From Sthenelais limicola (Eukaryota > Annelida > Polychaeta > Phyllodocida > Sigalionidae): DNA of 64,000 nucleotides. A model generated the notes under the pieces. That model did no database searches. It saw nothing but the letters and a program-made list of their open reading frames with translations, and was not told the origin of the DNA. Position numbers and translations under genes: made by a program. Location of the stretch: contig OW804094.1 of the NCBI GenBank assembly GCA_942159475.1, positions 58,338,966 through 58,402,965 on the forward strand, in the 5' to 3' direction. Positions 33,730 through 47,200 of the stretch are shown here, piece by piece. How positions within the stretch are numbered: position 1 is the first letter of the stretch; the number at the start of each line of letters is the position of its first letter.

Positions 33730-33875
33730 TTTTACCAGGACTAGATCACCGCAATGGTGGTCTTCCTCTAGTACCTGGGGGAGGAGGTGAAATTGTAGCC
33801 GCGCCCGGGTTAGAACCCATAACATGTCCATGCCACTGAGCCGACACAGCACTTAAGACCACTCGGCCACCCCAC
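33730..33875 (-). mobile_element. tRNA-derived SINE
   Basis: Read on the minus strand from 33875, GTGGCCGAGTGGTC is an A-box-like sequence in the context of a Leu/Ser-type tRNA head, and GGGTTCTAACCC at 33818-33807 is a B-box-like sequence. The anticodon arm is not a convincing functional tRNA. A tRNA-unrelated body follows, and then an AT-rich tail of TAATA units. This is the usual form of a pol III-transcribed SINE. Confidence 0.65.
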
Positions 33876-36800
33876 TTTTGTCACTAATTTTAGTGTAGTG
33901 ATATAGTAAGGAGTTATAAAACACATTATGAAAAGCACATTTATAACAAATTTACTTTCCGATGATTTGATATTCTACTGGGAAACCTTATATAGGTTCC
34001 AGTTTGTGCCTGCTGTAGAAACGTCCGTGTTCTGGGTATAAATAGAAAACACAACTCAGCATCCTACCACCTGAATTTCAGACACATTCGTGTACACATT
34101 GCGGGGATTTTACGCTCCCGCAAATTGATTAAAATCACGTTGCCAAGATGTTGGAATTCAGAAAGAGCTTGCTTTTCTACCCCTAAATATGTGTTTATAT
34201 CAAGTTCAGCCTTTAAATGAGGCAGATATGAGAGAAAGTTTTCAGTTACATAAGTAAACAATAAAAAAGCTTGCTGACGATTGTACATTTTCTGATAATT
34301 TTCGGCTGCTTGACAAGTACGGGATTGACTCCACTGACAAAAATCTGATCGTCGTGCAAAACTGGGTTGTCTAATATCGCATCATCCTAAGGCATTAATA
34401 TATGAAATAATTGCCTAACCCTATACACCATCGGAAAGAGAAATGTCTAATGTTATTCCAAGCATAATCAAATCATGTGACGGCTGATATGAACCAAGGT
34501 TTTTTTATCCAACAGATATGAACCAAGGTTAGCCCAATCATACAAAATGTAGCAAAGTAGACTCCGCCCTATCCTAGGGAGGATGACTCCGCCCCAATAT
34601 GACCTAGCGCTAATTATCTTGATTATGATTAAAAAGAATACAGCTGCAAAGCCAAATTCACAATTACCACCGATATAGATAAATTCATCAAGTACAGCTG
34701 CCTATCATATAGTGTGAATTATTGGATAATAAGCCCCTGGGAGATATTAGTTATTGAGACAAAGGCAGTGTCAACGGCTTGGCTTAATTGTTTGGCAGGA
34801 TACCATCTGTCATCCCTCTCAATTGATATTACAGAACGGGTCCGACTCCGATCACAACAAATAGATGCGAAGCTAGACAACTTATCCCAGTTAGAGAACT
34901 ATGGTATACCCTCGGAAGCAGAAGCAAAAAGTTATAATCTATATGTCCACGGGTAACTTACAAAATCTCATTCTACAGATTCTTTTACAGTATCAGCGAA
35001 ATAACATTTAATTTTACCAACACTCTCTGGCTAAATTATCCAATCAAGCCCTGAAATTCACTTGAAAACGAGAGGTATGTGAATCGCGATTCTCCTATAT
35101 CTACTGAATTTAGAACAGTTTTAATTAATCATGAGAACATTGAACATTACATTGGCCTATAACGAAATTAAAAAAAAGAGAAAACATTAGCAATTAGTGA
35201 GATATCTACATACTAGAGGTAAAATGAACAGTGGTCATATCCAGCGGTATTCAAGGTTGTTTCACCAGGGATTCTGAATCTCCTCCTCCAGTTCTCCCTG
35301 CTTTTTCTCATCATCACTTAGTCCATGCAAACAGATCCTTTTCCTTGTCTTTATATATGAGTAAAATATCCGAATATAGCCTGGATGGAACCAGCTGCTT
35401 ATGGTGTGTGAGGTGGGTATTTAGTCGGCAACTATATTTAGCCAATGGGACCCTTATAATACATGATAATATAGTTGGTGACCATGGAGTGTACTGTGGA
35501 GGTGGTTTCCATTGTATCGAGCCTAACCACACAACAGTGTACACACATATATATATAATACCCTAATGCATCTACTAGATACCCCTGTGTCTGAATGCAC
35601 AGCTTCCTTCTCGGAAATGGATAGTGAGCTGTGCTTAGAGGACGGGGTTTGTCGATTACTAAATGGCATGGAATAGAGGTGATATGTGTGAACTTATTGC
35701 ACTAAATGCTATTGTTTTATTTGACCGCATCCAGTGCGATAGACACACGTAGCATTGCTCATGGTTGATTTCTTGTTGCATTTATTTTGGGAAAATAAAA
35801 AATAAAACTGAAACAAAAATCTAATTCTAAGACTACAATTTCTGAAAATGTGGTAAAGATAGTTCGCCGAAAAGGTGATTTATTATGTTATTTACAAAAA
35901 TAAAGCAATATTCAGGATATATTAACATTGATCCTGATTGGATAATTGCCCAACCAAATAGGGGCCACATCCTATTAACAGGGCCGAGCATACTATAAAT
36001 AGAAACGAGCCCTATGTGACCACACATGTTTGTTTATCGTATTTCTCCTCATGTCAAAAGGACAGGCTCAAATCCGGTCGCGTGTAAATGTTGGTATCGA
36101 GGGACCATTTAATTTCACTCATCTATTTGAGACAGCACAGAAATTAGTAAAAGAACTGAAGATCCAGAGCTGAGGTAGAAAGTGTCTGAATTTGGGGGAG
36201 AATATGACACAGCTAGGTTAACATGGACTATGCTGAGAAGAACATTGAAAATAACATCAATAATACAAGATTCAGAATTTGATGATTAATATAGGATGTA
36301 ACTGGATTCATTCAAGTAATCCGACCAAAGACATTCTCAAATCTACAAATAACAGCCCCCACCCCCGGACACCCACCCACACCCTCTCCTATACAGCAAC
36401 CTGCTCCGGGTCCACCCCTACCCCGATGACTAATTGTAATACAATTCTCTGGACCCAAATGATTCACTGAATTTCAAGTCCATGACCTAGGTCAGTATCA
36501 GTATGTACATGAAGATGCAAGTTCACTTTCATCTCATTATATTGTCCAAACAGGCATAAATGAATAGGAAATGAACGTCCGGAGTGGAGTAATTCGAGAG
36601 GAAACGAGAAGAAACATCATTAGTCATTTATCTTATATAACAGACGTCTAAAGTCTAACAGCACCAGTTTGCCATTTCATGCACAAATACACTTACAAAA
36701 TAAAGGATCAATCTAAAATGGAAGTCATTCGAGCAGCAGAAATGAATCCAGAAAAGAGCTCGAGGAGTATATTGCGGAATATGTTATCCTATATACTTGC

Positions 36801-37072
36801 CACCAGAGCTTTATGACGAATACATTGTATGATATATATATATATATATATTATATTAATTAATATGTAGTGAACCGCAGATTCGTAGGCACGAGTTTAC
36901 AAAATTCAAGAAAGAATCACGAGAACGAAAAGTATTCGTTTCCAGCTGTTTTTCTTACCCAAGGTATAAGGTTACAAAGATATTGTCCCTGCAATCCACG
37001 AGTTGCCTCGAAAAATCATAATTTTAATTCACCTTAATTACTGCTTATCAGGTAAGCCTCTCAAAATTCTAA
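33876..37072. other. Noncoding
   Basis: Short ORFs lack family features. A (TA)n tract lies at about 36832-36850. Confidence 0.4.
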
Positions 37073-37210
37073 AATTTTCTCTTGCCAACTCTCAGGTCTG
37101 GCAGAAAATACATGAGAACTTCAGAGTCACTGATATTGTTCAGTGTCGAGTGAATACACATACCTAGAACAAAGGGAAAATGTAAGATGACTTACATACT
37201 TGAACTCCTT

Positions 37211-38171
37211 CTAGTCGATGGCTACGTCCAGCAATGTCTCCGCGACTCTATGAGTTTCCTTCCCTTCAATCTCTTTATGATAATGGCGAGCAAATGACTC
37301 CTCACATCTCCAGCTGGCGTTTTTCATAATCAGATTAAGATGAACGCCGCATTTGGAGGCCACAGAAGCAGACGTTCCTCTAGTAGAATGCGATTTGTAC
37401 TTGTTAATATCGATACCTGATATCCTTACATTGTCTCCAGTGTCCAGTGGGCCAAAGTATTTCTCGATATAGGTCCCCATGGTCGAATGTAACTGAGGAG
37501 TAATTGTTTACTTCCTCTGTGATTAGGACCCGTTCTGACCAGGTATGCTTTAATGGCTCAGACTATGCAAAGTCTTGGTTTCTTGGGATATTCTCTCAAG
37601 ATAACGGTGTCCAAAGGATCACCTACCCTGTTATGCTTAAGAAGTGTTTTCATTTTAAATGAAATGTAGTTTGGTTTTATGTCCATTCCATCAGTCTGTA
37701 AGTTTATGATGGTTTGGCCTCTCTGTGAGGTAACCAAAAGCAGAAGCATAACCACTTTAAAAGACAATATCTTCATGGAAATCTTGTCGTTCCAGGGGCT
37801 AATAAGTTTGAAAACCTTATTAACATCCCAAAAGGAATTGTAGCGAGGCTGAGGTGGATTTCATTCATACACTGCCTTAACAATAATCCCACCACATGGG
37901 TCTGGCCCACTTTTTTATTATTGAAATTTGGGAAAAAAGTACCTAAAGCTGATTTTGCTGAGTTTATCACTCCATGACCGCAGCCCTTGTCTGCAAGGGT
38001 GCGTAGAAATTTGCACACTTCTGGCAGCGACGGATTTAGTAGTCGAAAATTAGAAGTGAGACAAAACAGTGCCCACTTCCTAATATATGTTGTGTACAGT
38101 TTCTTAGTGGATGGTCGCCACCCATTCATAATAAGGCTAATGGTGTTATCATCATATTCTTGTTTCCTCAT
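37211..38171 (-). pseudogene. DIRS tyrosine recombinase, frameshifted
   Basis: Three fragments lie in order: 38171-37773 (N-terminal DNA-binding part, GWRPSTKKLYTTYIRKW.. and LADKGCGHGVINSAKSAL), 37776-37558, and 37480-37211. The last contains SHSTRGTSASVASKCG (H-x-x-R) and ASWRCEESFARHYHKE with the nucleophile tyrosine candidate. The enzyme would integrate circular cDNA without a target duplication. At least two frameshifts separate the parts. Confidence 0.8.
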
Positions 38172-38699
38172 TACATCTCTTACAAAAGGAAGGCCTCCAG
38201 GGAGATTCTTGAAAAACTGTCGGCGTTTGTTGGGTGGCCGGGGGAATTAGGTTGTTTTTCCCCTTCCTGAACCGAAGACAGCTTCTGGCGTTCTTTTGTG
38301 CCAGCATTGTCCAGGGCTGAGAGTCCCACGATAGCATTACTATTATCCTGTTCCTGTGTCTAATATTCTTTTTAGGACCCTCCCTGTGAGGCTAAAAGAG
38401 GAAAACAATAAACAAGATTATTGTCAAAACTCCAGTTTTGTGCAAAGGCAACTACCCTCCAGGCTTCTGGTTCGGGGTTCTTGATCCTAGATGCAAATAG
38501 GTCGATATCTGGGTGTCCCCATTTATCACATAATCTTCTGTATTTCTTTTATGATGTACAATTAAGAGATCGGGTAGGTGACATAGCCAACGTTTAAGGG
38601 CACTTAAATGACACTTAAATGGTCAAAACATGTGGCATTTCTCCCCTTCCATCTTCTCCCTTCCCCCTTCACTATAAAGGAAAGGAGCGCTAAACTATA

Positions 38700-39223
38700 G
38701 AAATCCTGATGTTTCTGAATTCGCACCAATTCCAAATTTTGTAAGCTATCTCATTACATTTATCTGATCTGACCCCGCCCATATTCTTAACATAGGCTAA
38801 GGCTGTGGTATTGTCTGTAGATTTTTAACATGAACATTTGTCTTAAAACTTCTTAACCCATGAAAGATAGCTTTCATTTCTAGGACGTTGATGTGATCAG
38901 AACCTTCATGTTCCATCCATCTTCCTCCCGCTAGATTAGGGTCTCTATAAGCCCCCCACCTGAGGAGTGAGCGTCAGTCTTGAGCTCTATAGAGGGTTCG
39001 GCCATGATAATGTTTTTCTTGGCTGAAGGAAAAAGATTTTGCCAGTACCAAATATCTTGTTTCCCCTTGAAAGAGATTTTTATTTTTGTGTCAAAATCTC
39101 CTCCTGACCAGGCTAGAGCTTTATTCTTGTCCGCCTCCTACCATTTAATGTGGGCTTGTCCATATTGAAATGCTGGTGCATAAGCAATCATAAGACCCAC
39201 TATACCCGCTACTTCTCTGATGG
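38700..39223 (-). pseudogene. DIRS RNase H region, frameshifted
   Basis: Conceptual reading in shifting frames shows ELKTDAHSSGG, then DHINVLEMKAIFHGLRSF and AYVKNMGG, matching the RNase H domain that follows RT in DIRS/Ty3-like elements. A frameshift near 39230 separates it from the RT, and a TAG near 39137 and later shifts break it further. Confidence 0.65.
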
Positions 39224-40009
39224 TCAGGCGATCTTTGCCAGCACATCTGAGGCAGCCTGGGCAAATTTTGCTATTTTATCTTGAGTGGGTTGAATAGTCA
39301 TTTGATCTGAAGCTAGGAGAAACCCTAAAAAGTCTAGCTTTTTAGTGGGTATCTTCACTGATTTCTTGTCGTTAACTGTAAAACCCAAGCTGGTAAGCAG
39401 TTTGGTCAGTGCCTCTAACGTATTCCTACAATCTTCATAGGATAAAGCAAAGGAGTCATCTAGATAAGAAAAACACTCATGTCCATGTTGTCTTAGGAAA
39501 GAAAACACTGGGACCATGATTTTGGTAAAGATCATGGGAGCGCAAGTTAAGCCCATAGGCATACCCACAAATTAAAATACTTTACCTTCCCAGGTGAATT
39601 TTAAGAGTTTTCTAATATCTCTGTTCACTGGTACTGAGTAGAAAGCGTCTTTAACGTCGATAGAACCCATAAAGCAACCTTTCCTCATCATGCCTAGAGC
39701 TGTGCTCAAATATGACATTTTAAAATGTTCATATTTGATGAGTTTATTCAACAACGTTAGATCTAGTATAATTTTGAATGTGCCATTAGGTTTGGGACGG
39801 AGTAAAACATTAGATAGATATTGACCTTGTTTATGTTTAGATTCTTCCACGATTCCCTTATCCACAAAACCATTTACAATGTCGACCATTGCTGAGTGTT
39901 CTATGTCTGAAAGGCGATAAGGATGGGGCACCCACTGTTGTTTCAGTTCCTTTTCGAAATTAATGGTTATCCCATTAACCATGCCTAACACCCAAGAATC
40001 ACTCATCAA
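39224..40009 (-). pseudogene. DIRS reverse transcriptase, one in-frame stop
   Basis: The RT core has DLTLLNKLI, GSIDVKDAFYSVPV (first catalytic aspartate), FVGMPMGLTCAPMIF and FSYLDDSFAL (YLDD box). A TAA at 39574-39572 interrupts one continuous frame right before FVGMPMGL, at a position where related RTs commonly have glutamine. The remainder up to DFLGFLLASDQM is intact. Confidence 0.85.
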
Positions 40010-41950
40010 TTTTCTCCATTCATTTAAATGGTTTGTTTTAATAGTGTTTTAATGAAAAGTTTTAAGGCTGCGTGGTACAAACCCCACATGGCCATAGCCT
40101 AAGCAACAAGTGATCGGGTTCTTACCCAGCAAACAATCACCACTCTATCAAAGGTTGGAACTTCCGAAAAAAGAATTTCTTCAGTTCTAGCTATTCCTTG
40201 TAGTACCACCAACGATACTACTAGGAAACATGCAAAAATTCAATAAAATTGATCGTTCAACATGTAAAAATACTTACACTTTCACTTAGACGTTGTGTAT
40301 CACACAGGAGCAGAGCGTTGACTGATATCATACATGTGGTGCATTTCCGTCAGTTCTCATGTATTCTCTGCCAACCCCAAGAGTTGGCAAGAGAAAATTA
40401 GCAATTATCTTAACAATGTTTCACATCAAGATGGAAAACATGTGACTTTCTTCAAACAATTCATTAAGGCCTAAAATAATTTATATGTATTTCAAATGAA
40501 ACAAAAGCCATAGCTGTTGCCAGCTGTTTTCATGCGTCGCCTCGATCTTTAAACCATATATTTGAACTTACAAGAATTACAACCATAAATTCTCTAATTC
40601 CACACACATTTTTCAAACTTAGAATACACAAATTGTTATCCCTCATTGTGTCATACCCTATAATTTTAATTCTTCTATCTAGCTATACCCTAGCTGCTAC
40701 CTGTGTGGAAGCTAGCTCATTAATGATTTATACCCCAATTTTATCTTTCTCCTTTATGTGACCTTCATTATAACTAAATATTGAAAGATTATATAATAGT
40801 ACATCTAGATTCGTTAACTATGGAACTACGGTTATAGGGTCTTATTCTTCCTCCATCCCTGGAAGAAAATACTGATAATTATCTGAAGTTTTGGTTCTAT
40901 TGAGAAGGATATCATCATCATGTCATCATTAATACTTTCCTTTCAAGCCCCTTTGTCGCCAGTAACATTACGGATAATTAAAACTAAATACATAATTGAA
41001 TTAGGATTGGAGCTCATCACTGGACGTATAACGCAGCACAATTGCATGTTGCATGTCTCAATGCGCATATCTATTACAGTGCATGCTGGGGTGGATTCAT
41101 CTCAAATCTGACATACAATGATCTTTTCACCAATATAATAGCTTGTGTAAATGATCTATAAAAACCGAATAGATAATCATGGTAAATATGAAGGCTTGTG
41201 TTATGGATTCATATAGAACACATGGCTATATATGAGATGATTGTTAAATATTCCATGCTGAACATAACATGTTTCCTATAGCACTTACACTGACATACAA
41301 CTCCCATAATCGAATTCCATGCAGAACAGGATTCAAGATGGCGGACATGCAAATCCCCTATTGAAGCAGTTAAGAGATACCAACACTTCACAAAATGGGA
41401 TTAATATGTTCGGCAATGCGGGTGGCCTAAATTTAGAAAATAAACCTAAATAAGCAGTGGTTGCCCAATATTATATATTTTTATCCAGGCTCCACAGAGA
41501 GAGAATCAATGCCAGTTTAGATGTGTGCTACCTGCAAGTTTTTATTCCTAAATCAGACTGGTAGATCTCATATCGCCAGATATAAAAAAAATATGGTAAT
41601 TTGTTTCCGCTAATTTATTTTACCAGGACTGAAAAGAAGTAAGGCTCGTTTTTGCCAGTCCTTTGCAACAAGGTTCAGACTTAACAGTCTAGACTCAGAG
41701 CCTATCAGATGAGATAAAATCAGTATGCTAATAGCTTTCCCGGCCCTGGAGTAGGCCCACCACTACCCCAATTGTCTCCTGGGTCGACATTATACTTAAC
41801 ATAATGAGGTGTGATGGAATGGTGCCTAAATCCTTATAGGTTGAAGTAGTGGATGGAATATGGATGATAAAAGAATAAATTCAAAGAGGCTATGTCAAGG
41901 TTTTAGGATGCTTTTCTTACATAGGAAGTGAGTTGTTTCCCTAAGTGTTC

Positions 41951-41982
41951 AACCAACGAGATTATATATAATCTCGTTGGTT
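41951..41982. repeat. Perfect 32-bp palindrome
   Basis: AACCAACGAGATTATA is immediately followed by its reverse complement with no spacer, and imperfect pairing continues a few bases outwards. It could extrude as a cruciform or be an inverted transposon end. Confidence 0.9.
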
Positions 41983-44194
41983 CAACAAATGTACTTCAAT
42001 TTCCACGATGAGAATCACAATTGTGGAAGTGAGCAAACAATTCCTATGGAGCTCTGGGTGCACGTACACTAACTGACCCTAATACTATGGGCTTATGAAT
42101 TTACACCAATAGACAGTTTTTATTAGTGAGAGCAGATGAACGAACCAGCAAAAAGGTGGATCGCTTTTCCCCTTCTTGGTCAATGGTGGACGGATAAAAG
42201 GAATACTTTTCCTGTTCTTATTTATGATGATCAAAAGGATTTATGTACAGGTAGAAGTATTGGAGTGAGTATTAATAATATTACTGCTGCTCATTCACAT
42301 TGAATGATTTGTAAAAACGCTCAATAGCACATGTTAAATTAGGAGAGTAGAGATGAATGCTAGAAATAGCAAAATGATATAAAATGTTAGACATAAGATT
42401 TGTACCGTTGAAAGTATTATTAATATTGTCATTATTATCGTTATTGTTGTAATAGTATGGATGTTAAATTACATAAGAACTCACGAAATACAACAAAAAC
42501 GGACAACGAACTTTTCCAGAAAAGAAACCAAAAACCTAACTAGGAAATCCAGGAAGACAGACATATATACATGCATACATACATAACATAACATAACATA
42601 CATTGGGGGAGAAGCAATAGTCCATGAAAGAGTTTCTGACCCATGGTGGAAAATTTCCATACAACATTTGAAACAATATACACACTGCATGTGGTATCGT
42701 TTTATTGGGGATGACACCAACCGCATTTGCAACTAAATGTGCGCATTTAATATCCTTCTCGATGTCGCTTTAGAAGCTGTAATTAATAAGTTGAGGTGAT
42801 GTTAAGGTAATACTTGGGCAATTTCTACTAAGTTATTTAAGTCTGAGTTTTTCTACTGAGTTGGTTTCTGAGAGTCCTAGTAAGTATTACATAGCTTTAG
42901 GTCTACCTCACCATGGTTTCTGTGAGCACTGGTAATTAATGTTACATAGGTCACCATGGTTTCTGAGAGCAGTGGTAGGTTCTACATTTGCTTCTTTTTT
43001 TTGAATAGTTTTATTACGGAAACAATTTCACAAGAGTGATGTATTTCAAGTTCACGTAACACTTACTAGTATAACCCAAGAAATCCTAAAATAATGAATT
43101 ACATACTATAAACAGCAGGAATTAATTCATAATTTAATACATTCCCTCGCAATACCCTTAAGTTCTATCTACATGAATGCTCTACGGCCTAGGATATAAG
43201 AAAAAATCAATTCTCAGTCAGGCTTACATAAAGTACTAAAGTACTACCCTAAGTTAGGTCATGTTCCCTATTAAAATTCAATATTATTATTATTTTTTTT
43301 TTTTTTTTAGCTTTTTGGCCACATAATTAAGAACAAATTACAAATTTTAATGCTTTGAATACTAGATGTGGATGATAAAGCACTTAATATATCTGAGACT
43401 TAAATTCTTCAATTTCCTGTAAAGGAAAAGCATCATTATAATTATAAGACCAAAGTTATGGTCAAAGATTCTATCGAAGTATAGAAAGCTACAAAGACAT
43501 GAAAGAATGTTGCTTGTATTTACAAATGAGATATAATAAATAACTTCCTACTTCTAATGGCAGGTAATCTTATGTTTTGATTGTGGCGAAAATGAAAATG
43601 ATAAAAAGTTATTTGAAATTGTATTCTCGGTATATGATTTATTGTCATTGTATTGTGTAAATGTGTAGATAAGATGTATTTTGTTACCATGAGACAGCAC
43701 ACGAACATTTCTGTTCCGTCGGAAATGCGTTTTTTCCAACATTTATGTATATCTACACTATTGATGTTTATGTAATTTATGTAACTATTAATAGACATTT
43801 TTCAACCAAACATCGATAATATTGAAGTTCGATCTTTCCCCAAACAAGGTAAACTTCCCATAGCAAATTTAACATACATCAACAGCATTTTCACCCTATT
43901 TAAGTACAACGAAAGGGAAATAACAAATGAATAGAAATAGGATGAATAGATCCAAATATGTTCAACAACATATTGATACAAGAAACGTTTGTTAATGAGT
44001 TCCCTGTCGTCCCTAGCAAGTGCGTAGGCATTTATTTAACATTTAAGCTTGAACAGGCAATTGTGGTGGAGTTGGACAGAGAAAAATGTACCCAGTGAAA
44101 AATAGATTATCCACAATGAGCTTTAAATCGAGCTAATTTGAGGACACCTACCCCAGTTACTGTGCCTCCGTCGCCGTCTCCATCCCGACCCAAG

Positions 44195-44230
44195 GTCCCC
44201 ACGCCGAGAGGGGTCCCCACGCCGAGAGGG
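44195..44230. repeat. Perfect 18-bp tandem duplication, GC-rich
   Basis: GTCCCCACGCCGAGAGGG is repeated twice without interruption inside a locally GC-rich patch (44150-44240) of an AT-rich region. Reading frames give PTPRGV repeats, but no gene is recognised. Confidence 0.8.
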
Positions 44231-47200
44231 ACCCTTCATTATGAAATTAACCATCATATCGTTGCTGCCCTCGATCAAACTATTACTTCGATGGCGGAAT
44301 GCACCTCGGTTCGGGGGCATTTTTGCATAGCACAAAGTCATCCCAACACTCAAGGACTCACACGAGAACAATCGAGTTTTTTTCAGCTTAAAACATCCCC
44401 ATTGTAATTCTTTTTCACTAGGCCATTGGTTCGGGAAGATTAATGTTAGTGACTTTGATATTGAACGAAGGTGAATATCATTATTCAGGCGCCGATATGA
44501 AAGCAGGGGGGGGGGGGGGGGAGCATACAAAGTATGCTGTTTTGTAAGTAGATGTATGTTTTTCTTCTTCAATTCAGAGGGCTTTCCAGTCAGGGATAAT
44601 AGTAGGAGGCTTCGAGACCCTTTCTTCCTATGAAACTACTAGAGGCTGTACAAAGAGTCTTTATGAGAACCAGTGCGGTGGTTGAGCAGAAGCCAGGTAA
44701 AAGTGGGCAAAGCATTGAATGTACCATGCGCCGATTGGAATTGAAATGTCAGTTGTTCATCATAGGGAGAAATACATCATTGAATGGCAGCCCGACATAT
44801 AGGGGATTGGCACAAATTCTTCTCATCATTTCAGATAAAAACAGCTCGACGGATGTCTGGTACAACGTCAGCGCTAATATTATGGTATACAGTCTATGTG
44901 GCAATCGTAATATGTATATATATAAATAAATGCATTATCGAATTTCTATATTGAATTCACATTCATAATATTGGTATCCTGGTTCCCAGTGTAGTAGAAT
45001 GGTTTACAATTTCTCCAATTGATGTGCAAATGTTTAGTTTTCGTCCATGTCTGAGAAAACAAACCATTTAAATAGTGTGTGGGGGGGATATCCATGTGTA
45101 TGTGTATCCTATGAATTAAGATTTTTTCCACGTTAAAATGGTAAGTTTTCGTGAGAATTGAAGGTATTTGTCCCAAGAGGATCCTATTTAAGGGGTACAC
45201 ACATGCAACGTATTTGGCCCTGGCTCTTCATCGTTCCCGAGTGTGGTGTATTTGAATAGAATTCAGGGACACTGAAACACGATAGGGATAATAATTCCTC
45301 ATTTGTATTTATCCTGGAAATATATCAATCATTACCATCAGATATGTAAATCAAGAGGCAGAAGAGTAATCCATCCGAGTATATCCAGAATCAATTATCT
45401 GCCCTCTCGTAATACTATGTGGGTTTCAAACTCAATTGATGCGAAGATGTACCACCTTCTGTAGTTGAAGACTTCTGGTATAGGACAATACAGAGGTATT
45501 TAGGGGTAATACAAACTACCATATCTACAATTAATAATATATCTCGCCTCTTCAACTTCCTATAAGCACCGATTTTGAGGGATATACTGACTGAGATGTC
45601 ACCAGCGGGACAACTGGATGAATAATTAAGCACTGAAGAGAATCTGCCATGCAATGACTAAATCCCGGTTCTGACGCGCTTGTTTAGATATACTACAGGT
45701 AATCCGGATTACCAAATACCGGGCGTTCTCTCTTTTTAGGGTGTGGGGGTCCTCGTTTTCCCGAATCAATATCCTATGCAAAGTTCATAACATACGTTTT
45801 CGGTTGCAAAACATCCTCAGGCATCTTTTGTTTTTCTTCTTGCATATATCTCCTGGAGACAGCATTCATGAGTAATGGAGCAGGATCACATCCCAGCTCC
45901 AGCAAACCACATCCCGTTTTCCCGCGTGGTGCCTGGGAAGTCAGAATTTGCGAAGTTATGCCGGTTTGTTCGCCTCTAGGAAGGAACTGCTTTCCTTTTC
46001 ACCAAATACATAATTGTGTGGTCCTGGGTCCAGGGTCATTTTGACAAAAATCTTGCCTGGGTGTCTCGATCCACCCTCAACACTTGGACTCTGAAAGCCC
46101 GAGACGCAGGGGTTCCCACTATGCAATAATTAGAAATGTTTGAGGGGGTTCCAAGAACACTTCTCCAAATTCCACAGCAAATGTGAATGGATACACAGTG
46201 CCCGTGCTCTCCAGAGGCCAGACCCAACAATCCAGAAACTGACCTGGGAAATCGACCGCTCCGAAAATGTAACAAGAGTGTCTCTGGCAGATCCTGAAAA
46301 TTCCCAGCACAATTTATGATGAGTGAAAAGCCCACAGAGAGATAAAATAAATCAAGGCTCAGCTGCTGCTATAGAACCAGTATTATTTGGATAGGTCCCC
46401 TCCGGATAAGCCATGTATAGAAGCATTAAGAGTGAGCGAATGTGAAGAGGGGGCTTCAGGTCCAGCATGTTCAAGGTTACATGTTCGAATGCCATATTGA
46501 CCGCTAGGTGCATGTATGTCAGGTGTCTTGATATGAATGCATTAAATGTGGGCAGGAAGAACTGACGCAATACAACGCAACACAGCGCAACAAACACATG
46601 GGCCGAATGGATCCAAGTATGCGAAAGATAATTTTTGCATTAGCTTATCTATAGCAAGCCAGATTTAGAGAAGGCATTTCCTTGAAATACAATCCTTCTG
46701 CTTGCGCAATTATATTGGAACTGGGCTATTTTTCTATAATACTCTTGGGATTAGGTAAAAGATTTACCACGAGGAACAAAACAAGCGAAATCAACGTTTC
46801 AGCTAATATGAAATGCCAACATATTTGAGCTTCCTAGCTTTTCTTATGCACATAGTATATAAGATGCATTCCAACAGCTCAGTTTGAATGCAGGCATACA
46901 ACAGAAAGCTGGTCAATTAATTGCTGAGGTCATACGACAAAATACGCTCAATCGATTAATACGTATTTAAATCCGATTGCGGTGCATGGTCAGTTAATCA
47001 TCATTAATTGTCAGATATTTGACCAGCGGAAAATGGTGTTTAACCTCCGTCGTCAGAATTAAGACATTCCTGACAAACAGTAATGTGTAAATGCGCTTTA
47101 GGCCTCGGTGGCGGTAGAAGGTGGAGGAGGGATCAAGGCCAATAAAGTCAGCAAATTTAACTGATTCTTTAAATACGCAGGAACTTAGATGTGTTGGATC

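Larger units (their letters stand above)
37073..40399 (-). mobile_element. DIRS-type tyrosine-recombinase retrotransposon, decayed and truncated
   Basis: On the minus strand the order is RT, RNase H, tyrosine recombinase, as in DIRS elements. The element is bounded by inverted terminal repeats of about 48 bp: 37073-37121 (AATTTTCTCTTGCCAACTCT...) and 40352-40399 (its complement with a few changes). At 3.3 kb it is shorter than typical DIRS elements, and no gag-like ORF is visible upstream of the RT. Multiple stops and frameshifts show it is inactive. Confidence 0.85.

Noticed and set aside
33807..33875. A functional tRNA gene
   Set aside because: A and B boxes are present, but a good cloverleaf and anticodon arm are not visible, and an AT-rich tailed body follows, so SINE is the better call.
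44123..44572. 149-codon minus-strand and 89-codon plus-strand ORFs in a GC-rich patch
   Set aside because: Neither has a domain; the 18-bp duplication and G-run explain their composition.
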